DNA of 64,000 nt. Source: Azadirachta indica. Taxonomy: Eukaryota; Streptophyta; Magnoliopsida; Sapindales; Meliaceae. A program made the translations under genes and the position numbers. This document shows, in pieces, positions 49,886 through 61,190 of this stretch. The stretch spans positions 15,256,357 to 15,320,356 of the forward strand of contig CM040451.1 of assembly GCA_022749755.1 (NCBI GenBank), read 5' to 3'. Each line of letters begins with the position of its first letter. Within the stretch, counting starts at the first letter, position 1. Below the pieces are notes generated by a model, which worked only from the letters and a program-made list of their open reading frames with translations, did not search any database and was not told where the DNA came from.

Positions 49886-52774
49886 GAATTGAAGTTCAGA
49901 ACAACAATTAAAGTGAGTTTTGTTTCTACTTATTATTTCAGATATTTTATTTAAAACATTAATAAATTAGATGGAGATTTAAACCTCGGCACTTCAATTT
50001 AAATAAACATCTGAAAATGGTAAACTGATAAGCACAGCATCTTCTAATTATCTTATATGTCTACAATTTATTATATAACCTAAGTAACATATTAAATAAA
50101 GTTTTCTACCTTAAATTTTAAAACGAGGAGCAAATTGGTATTGAATTTACTTCTTTTAGTTAATCTCGGGACTACATAGTTCGCAGGTGTCAATTATCTT
50201 TTGCCTAGCAACTCTCCCCTCTTATCATCAGAATTTGTTCGTTAACTATTAGTTTTTTCAAAGAAAAATATTGTGACTATGGGAATTTAATCCTTACAAC
50301 TTAGTCTCAAAAATTAGATTGTTAACCATTAAACCAACTTGCACCGCATCATATATTATAAATATACATTAGATAGATAATTAAATAAATAATGATTTCA
50401 AAAAACTTTAAACAGTAAGATAGTAAAATTAGCTAATAAATAATAAATTTAAATGAAAAATAAAAAGAATATTTTATTTAAGCCTTTCAGGAAAACTAAT
50501 TAACATGAAAAAATTTATAAAATAAAGAAAAGTTCTTTATTGAGACTATAATTATTTTAATTTTAAATTTTTTAGAATTATAATTGAAGAATTTATTATA
50601 GGTTATAAAATTTTACAAAAAATTCTGTTTGATTATGGTTTTTAGAAGAAACTTAGATTTCATTCTTTTATTTTCTTCATTTGATTTTATTGTAGAAAAC
50701 TAAAAGAAAAAAACTGAAAAGAAATAAATTTATTATATTATGACTTTATTTTTTTAAAATTTTTCATTATTTATATATTTCTTCATATATTTTTATTCCT
50801 AAATTCATATGCAAGTTTATAATAAATCATATTCATAGTGAACTTTCATAAAATTTTATAAAATTGTTTTATTTTTTCATTTGAATTTATCTTTTATAAA
50901 TAATTTTATTCAATTTATTGCTTTGAGTTCTTGAGAACCAATATTTATTAATTATCCATCTAATGTATACTTACAATATAGAAACAATATACACATCTCA
51001 CATAAATGATTGGTTTAACTCAATATGCTTGAGCTTTGAATTTTAAAGACTAAGGTGTAAGTTCGAACTCTATTTGTATACATATTGAGTTTTTTCTTTG
51101 AAAAATAATTGAGTTGGGTTGGATTATGGTTTAGGCATAATACAAATTAAAGTAACTAAAGGTAAATATGTAAAATGACAAAAAATAACAATAGTTAATG
51201 ACCAAATTCTAACACAGTACAGAAGTTATTTGTAGTTTTATAAAATTGGGAAGGTCAATGATAAAATTGCCAAAAATTAAGAGAGTAATTGGTATATTGA
51301 CAATTGATGACAATTATTAGATTTGGTTTATAGATATCATAATATATATTGATATAGATATGTATGAATTTATGTTTGATAATATGAATTGTTTATGAAG
51401 ATATGAACTATATTTTTTTCTTTAAATATATATTTATTTGAAGATAAAATGAGTTTTTATATGAACTATAATTAAGAAGTTTACAGAGTACGGATGAATC
51501 TTTGAGTATTTTAAAATTAATGTTTTTTTATTTGATTAAATATTGTAGTTTGGTGATGTGTTAAATGCAAGAACACTGAATCTCAGTTTAGACAGAATAT
51601 TTATAACTTAATTATTTCATTTTTAATTAAAAAAAAATTATTCTTTTACAATTTTGGATTCCCTTTCATGGTAGAATATAGAATCTGATTTTTGGTTTTG
51701 GATAATTATATGACTCATGATGCTGACAACAAACAACATTGAGTCATCTTTTTATCTGTAAGGATTGAATAGTAGATTCTTTTATGATAAAATATACATA
51801 AATAATTATATTTTGGCCAATAAATATTAAGAATAATAGCTTTAGTGATTAAGAAGCTACATTTTATATTTTCATTAAATCCAGCAAAACTTTCATTTAT
51901 CTTATCTTCAAAACTAAAAAATTGACATAAAGATATCTAAAATAAATTTAGGTAATTAATTATGTCAAATAATCTTACATAAGTTTAGAAAAAAACCCTT
52001 AAATGTATATTTATAGATAAAACATTGTATATTAATTCTCACTATTTTTCACATAAGATCTCTAGCATATAGGAAAGTTTGAACAAAAACAAAATGTAAG
52101 ACTTGAGTATTAGTTTTGTGTAAATTTTCTTTGTATAATAGAAGAGGTCGAAGGTATAAATTCTACTAGAAAAAATAATTTGAATTATTCTCTCTTAATA
52201 GTTAAAAGAAATTATGAATGGGAAATTTTCATTTCCAAGAAAACGAATTAAAATTAAAAGTAACAGAAAACTGAGCCATTTGAAGTCAATTTTCAATTTG
52301 AGAGAACTCAGTATAGAGGTTATACATTAATCTCTCTAACCTAGCTCTCTTTAATTAACAAATATCTCATCTACATAAGAGTGTTATCTATATTTAAGAC
52401 TTTATTCATAAATTAATTATTGAAAATGTGAGCTAATTTCAGAAAAAAATTGAGCACTTACTAGTACTTTCAACTTATTCTTATATCATTTTCTTTTTAT
52501 TTTCTATTTTCATCTATAACATAAATAAACTTTTATATTTCTTTGATATCTGGTTAAATCATGAGAATTTTACCCGAATGGAATCATATTCACCTTAGAA
52601 TAATTAATTAATTAATGGGGTTTAGGAATATAATTTTTCATCTCTATCATAACAAAACTTTTATTCTCTGATTTGGTATATGCTTTACACACGAGAATTA
52701 TACCCAAGTGGAATCACATTCACCTCAAAAAGGCATAATGAAAAATCATGGCTACAGAAGTTCACTTCTCCTGT
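49886..52774. other. AT-rich spacer
   Basis: No gene. The part 51120-52450 resembles the DNA between P7 and P10 (aattggtatattgacaattgat, gatatgaactat, gggttttaattgattctttta-type strings), so it belongs to the same ancestral PP2 flank. The rest is unclassified AT-rich DNA. Confidence 0.45.
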
Positions 52775-52780
52775 TATAAA
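52775..52780 (+). promoter_or_regulatory. TATA box of P14
   Basis: ctcctgttataaaactgg, 53 nt upstream of the ATG. P15 has the matching cctcctagtataaatta at 58852-58858 after the same gctacagaagtt string. Confidence 0.6.
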
Positions 52781-52827
52781 ACTGGCAATACAGGGAAGAA
52801 ATTAACCAAGAGAGTAAAGTTTAAGAG

Positions 52828-54373
52828 ATGAAGGCATGGAAAATACCAAGAACTCCATTTCCAAGGCCAAAGCCAAAGCCGCAACCAAGGGGAAAACACT
52901 TTCCCGAGAAAGTTCCTGGCTCCAAATTACCAAGAGGAAAAAAAGTGGAATTTAATGTAGATGTTGAGATCCCATTCAACTTTGATATCATTGTTCAAGA
53001 TGCAGATTCAACCATTGACAATTCTTCCGCTGACGAGCTGTATGATCGGCTGTACTCTGGAGTTTTCTTGAACGGAAAGAGAAAGGCAAGTCATCTTATG
53101 AATTGTTATATTCAATTAACATAATTGCTGTTTGATGTTAATTAGGGGGTAAGACACATTACATCCCTTAATTAGGTGTTGTTTTTTTTAATTTTTATTT
53201 TAATAAGTTTTCCTCATTCTATCATCGTTTACGGAAAAAAAAAAAAAAGAAAGAAAGAACACATTATTATCGTTACTATAATTGCAGAAGTTTTGGGTTG
53301 ACAAGAATTCTGGAGGCAATAGCTTCATGTTATTTGCAAAGGATATGTCAATCATTTGGTCTGAGGACAGTCGTTACTGGCAATGGATTTCTGTGAAAGA
53401 GACAAGGTATGTAACAAACAATAATGAAGAATTTAAATTTGATGTCGTGTATCCCACAATATTATCAGTAAATTTCTAGAGCTTACTATATGTAACAGTT
53501 TTTATTTAAACTTTCAGTAAATTTCTTATGTAATATCTGCATAATAATTGTACATGTATGATATCATTTCGAAGCTATAGATGAAAGTGTAACGAATAAA
53601 GACTTCACTTTTGGGCGTTGGTTTGTTTAATTTGTCCTAAATTTTTTATTTCGGGGCTCAACATGTATTTGAGCAACTTCAAATATTTTTTTCTTAATAT
53701 AAAGCTCAGATTTATATGTTTTTCCTCATATATTTTGATTTTCTAGCATTCTGTTAACCACTAAAATCTTTAATAAGTATGATTGCAGAAAATCATGTAA
53801 GAGATATTAATATTTTATTTTAAAAAGTTTGGTATAAAAGGGTTATAAACCCTGGTTTTTGTTTTACATCCATATCGTCAATAAAAACACTCACATTCAC
53901 TATGTTATGTATATACCTACATCACATCAGGGTAAGCAAAATTACATGTTATAATCAGCATACAAATAATCCTGATGTAATAAGTTCAATTTTGCAGTGA
54001 TGTGACTGTGGATGCAGCAGAGCTGCTTAGTGTATGTTGGCTGGAGATAAGGGCAAGAATTGATACCACAAAACTCTCTCCAGGAATTCCATACGAAGCT
54101 GCTTTTGTTGTAATGATGAAAGACCATGCTTACGGATGGGACAATCCTGTGAAGCTCGGACTACTATTACCCAATGGAAGCAAGAAAGAACACCAAACAG
54201 ATTTGAGGGAAATCAAGCAAAGAAACCAGTGGACAGAGATCCCAGTTGGTGAGTTTATTGCTTCTCCTGAAAGTGGAGGGGAGTTGGAAATCTCTATGTG
54301 TGGAAGCGATGGTCTGTATTGGAAGAGAGGACTTGTCATCAAAGGTGTTGTCATTCGCCCAAAGAATAATTAA
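52828..54373 (+). CDS. P14: PP2-A1-like lectin, long type, three exons
   Basis: Predicted 250-residue PP2-A1-like lectin. Exons are 52828-53085, 53288-53406 and 53998-54373. Residues 1-86 are the N-terminal extension: first a basic proline-rich stretch (PFPRPKPKPQPRGKHFPEK), then the shared IIVQDADSTIDNSS and YDRLYSGVFLNGKRK. Exon 2 encodes KFWVDKNSGGNSFMLFAKD and SRYWQWISV. Exon 3 encodes AAELLSVCWLEIRARID, DHAYGWDNPVKLGLLLPNGS, QWTEIPVGEFIASPESGGE and KRGLVIKGVVIRPKNN. Intron 1 begins AG/GCAAGT, a GC-AG intron as in P3; only that site keeps the frame with the gcag/AAGTTTTGG acceptor. Intron 2 (591 bp) is phase 2. Unlike P3 it has no MGxxxS start. An AATAAA signal is at 54445-54450. No lesion; likely a working phloem lectin gene. 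Confidence 0.9.
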
Positions 54374-55796
54374 GCTTAATCAACAAATTATATGCCGTAC
54401 ACATGTAGATCACTGAGTATCAAGACTGCAGTCAATATAATACAAATAAAACGTCTTGTGAAAAAGTAGCTTTTCTCGCTGTTAGATATGCATGCAAATG
54501 AAATAAATAATCAGCATCTCGGGAATGATGCTTCCTAGTTTAATGTTTCTGTTTTTCTACTCGTTGATTACGCTAGCTTTTCTTTCTTTCTTTTTTTTTC
54601 AAAGACTTCACTGATAAGCCAGTTTATTAATGAACTCATATTCGACCAAAATGGATTAATTCTGAGGAAGTAGTCAAGAAAGCAAAAAACTTAAAGCAAG
54701 AAATGAGGGTATTTAAAAAAAAATTCACAAAAATGTGCCGAAACAATAATCTTTGCCAAATACCCGAAAAGTTGGTACTTCAATCGAAATCATAAAAAAC
54801 TAGAAAGTATATACAAAAAACAAAACGTTTTGCACAAGACAGTTGAAGATAGCCGCAAAATCATCAAATAATTATTGTAGAGAAAGAAACAGAAGGAAAT
54901 TAATGCGCGCCACCCGTGCTGCCTCTAAAGGTAATTAATGCGCCTAACTACAATTTGGTCTCTTTACGTTTGGTTTTTTTGAATCTTGATCTCTATTTTG
55001 ATATTTTTTTATTTTAGTCCTTATTTGCTTACATTTTTGTCCCTAGAAACAAAACTTTGTGGTTTCCATGGATGGTTAGTGAACATGCTTTTACACTCTA
55101 TTTTCATGTCTTTCATGTTAAAATACATCAACGTCTATAAAATAAAACTAAAATACTTAAAAATAAAAAATAACTACTCAAAACGAACTAAACAACGCTA
55201 AGTATACTATTTAATGATAGATAATTTAAATATAATCATGTAGCAAAAATTAGAATAATAAAATACCCTCAAACTTAACTTTTGATCGTCCTTAAGTAAA
55301 AGAAAAATTAAAAGACTCAACAATACATCTCGAATTCATGGCCAAGAAGCATGCAACAAAATATAAACTTAATCATTCAAATATTCAAGTATTAACAAGA
55401 TTTCATTTGATATGCTTATATATACTGTGTGAAAGTTTAAATTGATCATCATCCATCATATCATCCTTCACATTATTAGATTATAGCATGTATAGAAGTC
55501 CAAAATTTCAAATCTTATCAAGATGGTCACTCTCAAGTAAGCAAATTCAAAATTTAGGTTAGTATTCAAAAGTATGTGAGATAAACATTATGTTTAGATT
55601 TTTAATTGAAGAACAAAGCTCACATACAGTCAAAAGACTATTGTTATTTCTAATGTGATGATGGTGATCTCATGAGAGAAATAATACTAACTTGATTTCT
55701 ATGAAAATAGATGCAAACTAATAAAAAACCACACAAGATCAACATAAGACTTTTCTTTTAGGTAGTAGTAAGGCTAATGGGTAAGAAAGCGCCTCT
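54374..55796. other. Spacer, partly interspersed-repeat-like
   Basis: 3' UTR of P14, then DNA that looks like common plant repeats (ttggtctctttacgtttggttttttgaat at 54953; aagtaagcaaattcaaaatttaggtt at 55535). No terminal repeats or coding relic found, so unclassified. It stops abruptly at 55797 where PP2 upstream-module sequence begins. Confidence 0.45.
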
Positions 55797-56560
55797 AATG
55801 ATTACTTGCTTTCTTCTTTCACACACAATGGGACTTGTATACATATATAAAGTTAGAATATTTTTTTATCATAAAATATTATGAATAAGTTCTTTTAAGA
55901 TAAAGGATAGAGAATCATGTATATTTGAGTCACCAACAAGGATAATACTTTTAATGAAAAAGGGTCATCAATATTTATTGACGTGAAGAATCAAATATCT
56001 ATTTTGTTTTTAAGTAAATAAGTTATTTATTCTTCCTTGTCCAATTTTCTTCATCTGTTGTTTTTAACTAAATAAGTTATTTGTTTGCTTATTTAGTTCA
56101 AAATGATAATCATATGTTTATGTCATTGTTGTCATTTAATATTGTGAAATAATATATTTATATCATATATATTATTGGTTTTATTTATTTGTTTAAATTT
56201 AAAATATATATATCTTTTTTATGGTGTTGTTAATATGTATAAGAAGCAAAATAAAGAAGAAGAAAACCATAAAGACGTAAAGTGAAGTACATATTTTACA
56301 AACAACCAAGGAGAAAATTGACACGAAAATTAAACAAACTTTTAGCTACGAAAGTTACTCCCACCAAGTGAAGCTGGTATGCATTTGCTATATTTTTTGA
56401 AAGTTCATGAAAGGGATATGCATCAATCCAATCATTCTCAAAGACCAAAGAGAATCTAAATTAGGCATATCCAAATGGATAAATATCAAAATACATACAT
56501 ATATATGTGTATATATATATATATATATATACTTATATATTCACTTCCCAGCCAAACATT
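55797..56560 (-). repeat. Orphan short-PP2 upstream module and conserved block
   Basis: From gattacttgctttcttctttcacacacaatggg onward this matches the DNA upstream of P4 to P6, through aagataaaggatagag, ttcttccttgtccaattttcttcatc and the gcatttgctatatttttgaaag block to tcacttcccagccaaacat. The place where the PP2 exons should lie, left of 55797, holds unrelated DNA. The TATA position is changed to cttgtatac. So a short gene was lost here, leaving its promoter region. Confidence 0.7.
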
Positions 56561-58701
56561 AGCCATGTGGATGATGTTTTCAGCCCTATCGAAGAGATTT
56601 TAAGTCAAATAGAGAGAGTTTTAGGCATAATAGCAATTCTTCCGTAAGTAAGAACAAAGTTTCGTCGTTATGAACAATTCTTTTGTCGTGACAAAGAAAT
56701 CTTCTGTTATATTGAAGAAATTTTCAGTAAACCGTATTAAAGGATTATCAGCCATATCGATGATGTTTTCAGCTCTATCGAAGAGATTTTGAGTCAAATA
56801 GAGAGATTTTCAGGCATAATATCAATTCTTGCGTTGTTAAAAACAAAATCCTCGTCATTATGGAAAATTCTTTTGTCCTGAGAAAGAAATCTTCTATCAT
56901 ATCGAATAAATTTTTAGTAAGTCGTATTAAAGGATTATCAGCCATGTTGATGATGTTTTTATCCCTATCGAAGAGATTTTGAGTCAAATAGAGAGAATTT
57001 CAGGTGTAATACGAATTCTTCCGTCTTTAAAAACAAAAATTTCGCAATTATGAATAATTCTTTCGTCGTGAGGAAGAAATTTTCTATCATATTACATAAA
57101 TTTTCAGTAGCTGTATTAAAGGATTGTCAATCATGTCGATGATGTTTTCAGCTCTATCCAAGAGATTTTGATTCAAATAGAGAGATTTTCAGGCGTAATA
57201 ACAATTCTTCCGTTGTTAAGAACAAAAATTTCATCGTTATTAAAAATTCTTTTATCGTGAGGTAGAAATATTCTGTCATATTGAATAAATTTTCAGTAAG
57301 CCGTATTAACAAATTATCAGTCATGTTGATGATGTTTTCAGCCCTATCGAAGAGATTTTGAGTCGAATAGAGAGAATTTCAGGCGTAATAGGAATTCTTT
57401 CGTCTTTAAGAACAAAAGTTTCGCCGTTATAAAGAATTCTTTCATCGTGAGGAAGAAATCTTCTGTCATATTAAATAAATTTTTAGCAAGCCGTATTAAA
57501 CGTATTATCAGCCATGTTGACGATATTTTCAACCCTATCGAAGAGATTTTGAGTCGAATAGAGAGATTTTCAGGCGTAATAGCAATTCTTCCGTCGTTAA
57601 GAACAAAGATTTCGTTGTTATGATGAATTCTTTCATCGTGAGGAAGAAATTTTCTGTCATATTGAATAAATTTTTAGTAAGCCATATTAAAGGATTATCA
57701 ATCATGTCGATGATGTTTTCAACTTTATCGAAGAGATTTTAAGTCGAATAGAGAGAATTTCAGGCATAATAGGAATTCTCCCGTCTTTAACAAAAGTTTC
57801 GCCGTTCTGAAGAATTATTTCGTCGTAAAAAAGAAATCTTCTATCATATTGAATAAATTTTTAGCAAGCCATATTAAACATATTATCAGCTACATTGACG
57901 ATGTTTTCAACCCTATCGAAGTGATTTTGGGTCAAATAGAGAGATTTTCAAGGCGTAATAGCAATTCTTTTGTCATGTTTAATAAATTTTCAGTAAGCTG
58001 TATTCAAGGTATTATCAGCCATGTTGAAGATGTTTTCAGCGCTATCGAAGAGATTTTGAGTCGAATATAGAGATTTTCAGGCGTAATAGCAATTCTTCCG
58101 TCGTTAAAAATAAAAGTTTCGTCGTTATAAAAAATTCTTTCGTCGTAAGGAAGAAATCTTCTGTCATATTGACTAAATTTTTAGCAAGCTGTATTAAAAG
58201 TATTATCAGCTATGCTGATGATGGTTTTAGTCCTATCGAAGAAATTTTGAGTCGAATAGAGAGATTTGCAGACGTCATAGCAATTCTTCCTTCGTTAAGA
58301 ACAAACGTTTCGTCGTTATGAAAAATTCATTCGTCGTGAGAAAGAAATTTTTTGTCATACTGAATGAATAAATTTTCAATAAGCCGTATTAAAGTTATTA
58401 TTAGCCATGTTGATGATGATTTCAATCTTATGGAAGAGACTTTTAGTCGAATAGAGAGATTTTCAGGCGTAATAGCAATTCTTCGGTCGTTAAGAACAAA
58501 AATTTAGTCGTTATGAAGAATTCTTTTGTCGTGAGAAAGAAATCTTCTGTCACATTGAAAAAATTTTCAATAAGCCGTATTAAAGTTATTATCAGTCATG
58601 TTGATGATGATTTCAGCCTTATGGAAGAGACTTTTAGTCGAATAGAGAGATTTTCAGGCGTAATAGCAATTCTTCGGTCGTTAAGAACAAAAATTTCGTC
58701 G
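56561..58701. repeat. Tandem satellite, unit about 190 bp
   Basis: Twelve units marked by gatgatgttttcag-type starts at 56570, 56759, 56949, 57138, 57328, 57519, 57709, 57897, 58026, 58216, 58412 and 58603. Spacing is 188-196 bp except one 129-bp unit (57897-58025) that has lost about 60 bp. Each unit is itself built of 21-bp subrepeats (for example caattcttccgtcgttaagaa). The last two units share private changes (cttatggaagagactttta, cttcggtcg). The array runs into the N gap, so its true length is unknown. Open frames inside it are by-products of the period, and no gene is called. Confidence 0.92.
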
Positions 58702-58801
58702 NNNNNNNNNNNNNNNNNNNNNNNNNNNNNNNNNNNNNNNNNNNNNNNNNNNNNNNNNNNNNNNNNNNNNNNNNNNNNNNNNNNNNNNNNNNNNNNNNNN
58801 N
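58702..58801. other. Assembly gap (100 N)
   Basis: Exactly 100 N, the usual placeholder for a gap of unknown size, at the right end of the satellite and only about 50 bp before the TATA box of P15. Confidence 0.99.
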
Positions 58802-58851
58802 ATAATAAAAGATAATGGGTAAAGATAGCTACAGAAGTTTCTTCCTCCTAG

Positions 58852-58858
58852 TATAAAT
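58852..58858 (+). promoter_or_regulatory. TATA box of P15
   Basis: gtataaatta, 60 nt upstream of the old ATG at 58918, in a stretch matching the P14 promoter (gctacagaagttt). Confidence 0.5.
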
Positions 58859-58917
58859 TAAGCTCAAAAAGCATAGAAGAAGAAATCAAGAAATTAACTG
58901 AAAGTAACTTCGAAGAG

Positions 58918-59843
58918 ATGGAGGTAGAGCTATTGTCAAAACCTGAACCTCAGTGCCAATCAAAGGGAAATCACTTCCCTGAGAAAAAGAAAAAAGTTCC
59001 ACACCGTCCCGAGGGGAAGAAAGAAGTTCATGTTCCTAACAGAAAGGATCCAGCCAAAACAGTTGAAGTTCAGGTACAAGTTGACTAAGCACTTGACTAG
59101 TCTTCAACTAACAAGCTCTATGAACAGCTCTACAGTGCAGTTTTTTGAAGAAAAAGAGAAGGGTCATTATATATGTTCATGCTTAACATAATTATTATCT
59201 TTACAATAATTGCAGAAGTTTTGTGACAAGAAGTCTCGATGCCACAGCATCATGTTGTTCGCAAAGGATATGACCATCATTTGGTCTGACGACAGTCGAT
59301 ACTGGAAATGGATTTCTGTGAAACAGACAAGGTATCTAATTAACAATATAAAGAATTTAACGTTGCTGTAGTATATCTCACCTTATAGAAAGGTTATAAG
59401 TGATATTAATGTTTTCATACAATTAAAGCACTCTTTTTGAATTAACTCTGATGTAAGTTCAATTTTGTAGTGGTGCAACTGTGGAGGTGGCAGAGCTACT
59501 TGATGTATGTTGGCTGGAGATAAAGGCAAGAATTGATACCAAAAAGCTATGTCCTGGAATTCCATACCAGGCTGGATTTGTTGTTATGATGAAAGACCAT
59601 GCTTACGGATGGACAAATCCTGTGAAACTGGGACTCCTGTTTCCAAATGGAAGCAAGAAAGAAGTCCAATTTGATTTGAAGGAAATCGGGCAAAGAAACG
59701 AGTGGGTAGAGATTCGAATTGGTGAGTCTTTTACCTTGCCTAAAATCGGTGGGGAGTTGGAACTCACTATGGTTGAAACCGGGGGTCATTGGAAGAAGGG
59801 ACTTGTCGTCAAAGCTGTTGTCATTCGCCCAAAAAAAAATTAA
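58918..59843 (+). pseudogene. P15: long-type PP2 gene with dead first exon
   Basis: Homologous to P14 throughout. Exon 1 begins at ATG 58918 (MEVELLSKPEPQ, then GNHFPEKKKKVP) but stops at TAA 59086-59088 and TAG 59098-59100, exactly where P14 has the QDADSTIDNSS block. The YEQLYSAVF remnant is followed by TGA. The GC donor AG/GCAAGT of P3 and P14 is changed to AAGGGTCATT. Exon 2 (59216-59331) has lost one codon (KFCDKKS against KFWVDKNS) but is open. Exon 3 (59471-59843) is open and well kept: VAELLDVCWLEIKARID, DHAYGWTNPVKLGLLFPNGS, EWVEIRIGESF and KKGLVVKAVVIRPKKN. AATAAA at 59918-59923. The full-length protein cannot be made. A start at the in-frame ATG of exon 2 (SIMLFAKDM) would give a protein like the short-type genes; whether that happens is unknown. 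Confidence 0.85.
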
Positions 59844-60488
59844 GCTTAATCAACAAAAAATTATATGCCATATACATGCAGATCACTGAGTATCGAGACT
59901 CAAGTTAATATAATATAAATAAAACATCTTGGAAAGGGTAGCTTTTCTCTTGTTATACATGTCAAGTATGAGTGTGTAATAAGGGTAGCGCGCTTTTAAA
60001 TGAAATAAATAATAAGCATCTCAGGGATGATGTTTCATAATTTATTGTTTTTGTTTTTCTTCTTGTTAATATGCTAGCTCTTTGGTTTTGGGGCAACATG
60101 AAACTAATTTTGATTAAAAGTCTTCGTAAAAGTAGCTTTCCCTATTATGCAAGTAAGACCTTAAACTTACGCTTGCTTGTAATTAATATTCAATTCAGGG
60201 AACAACAAATCTCTGGTCTTTTTTCCTTCTTCACCATAATTCTTTACCAAAATTTCCAGTAAACATTCTAATAGAAGAGAAAAATATTGTTCAAAACACT
60301 CTTTAATTAATTTAGTTTATATTTTTAGCAATCATAGTATATATATATATATATATATATCAAGGTTCCCACAGCCGGAGCATGTATTTTGCCCATCAAT
60401 TCTTTGGAGATGTAGCAGCAGAAAACTTAAAAGTGATGAGCCAAAGTTGTTTGCACAGACTTTGCATTAAACATTCTAGACCTTTAAG
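59844..60488. other. 3' flank of P15 and spacer
   Basis: 3' UTR similar to P14 (gatcactgagtatc-agact, aaataaaacatctt), then spacer with a (TA)n run at 60338-60360. No gene. Confidence 0.55.
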
Positions 60489-60924
60489 TGCTGAAAATTA
60501 AACTTGATTTGACTCTATAAAAAAATAAAAGTTATAAGTCTTAGGCCTAAAAAGTTATAAATAATACGACTGAACTTCTAGAAAGTTGTAAAAAAATATT
60601 TAAATACTTATAAAATAAATATCTAAATATTTCATAATAAAAATCTAAATAACTGTATTAAATATTTAGATATTATTATAACTAATTCTAGAAGAAAATT
60701 TATAATCATTAAATTATATGTATATTGGCATAATTTTGATTATTGGTTAAAGAGATGCAATAGTATAAATAGGAGTAAATTATTTTATTGTAATCTTGAG
60801 AAGTTTATGAAGCTCAAAATTTAGAAATCAATTAAATTGTAAACTTTTCCCTTATTTCTTGTCTATAATCATTCCTAACAAATTTTATCTTTTTATGTAA
60901 TCTAAAGCCCAACATCTTCCAACA
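60489..60924 (+). repeat. Solo LTR of the 8281-9874 copia family
   Basis: About 436 bp matching, on the plus strand, the minus-strand reading of LTR 9409-9874: start tgctgaaaattaaacttgatt, the aaatatttagata region, and the end caacatcttccaaca. No internal element DNA is attached. It is flanked by ttaag (60484-60488) and tcaag (60925-60929), a likely 5-bp target-site duplication with one change. Confidence 0.75.
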
Positions 60925-60934
60925 TCAAGCACCA

Positions 60935-61190
60935 TTCTAACATATTTTTCTTGAAAAAGAAACAAGAGATAAACATGCAACTCTTCCTTACCTCAAGTTT
61001 TATAGTAAGCACAACTATCATGAAGACTTCTTAAAATACCACTCTTGATCATGAACTCATCAAATCTCATATCTCACTGCATAAGAGGTTGCTTCAAAGC
61101 ATATGAAGACCTATACACTGAGCACACATAATTCTCTTTTCCTTGAACCACTAAGCATTCAGGTAGAAGCATCTCTTCTAAAATCTGGCT
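60935..61190 (-). pseudogene. Copia reverse-transcriptase relic
   Basis: Minus strand reads LPECLVVQGKENYVCSVYRS, then YALKQPLMQ, a stop, MRFDEFMIKSGILRSLHDSC and KEELHVYLLF. This is the middle of the copia reverse transcriptase just before the YVDD motif, which is not kept. It is in the opposite orientation to the adjacent solo LTR, so it belongs to another element. Confidence 0.8.

Noticed and set aside
56561..58701. Regularly spaced repeats that might be read as a CRISPR-like array
   Set aside because: The units are contiguous at about 190 bp with no unique spacers, and the context is a plant nuclear genome. It is a satellite.
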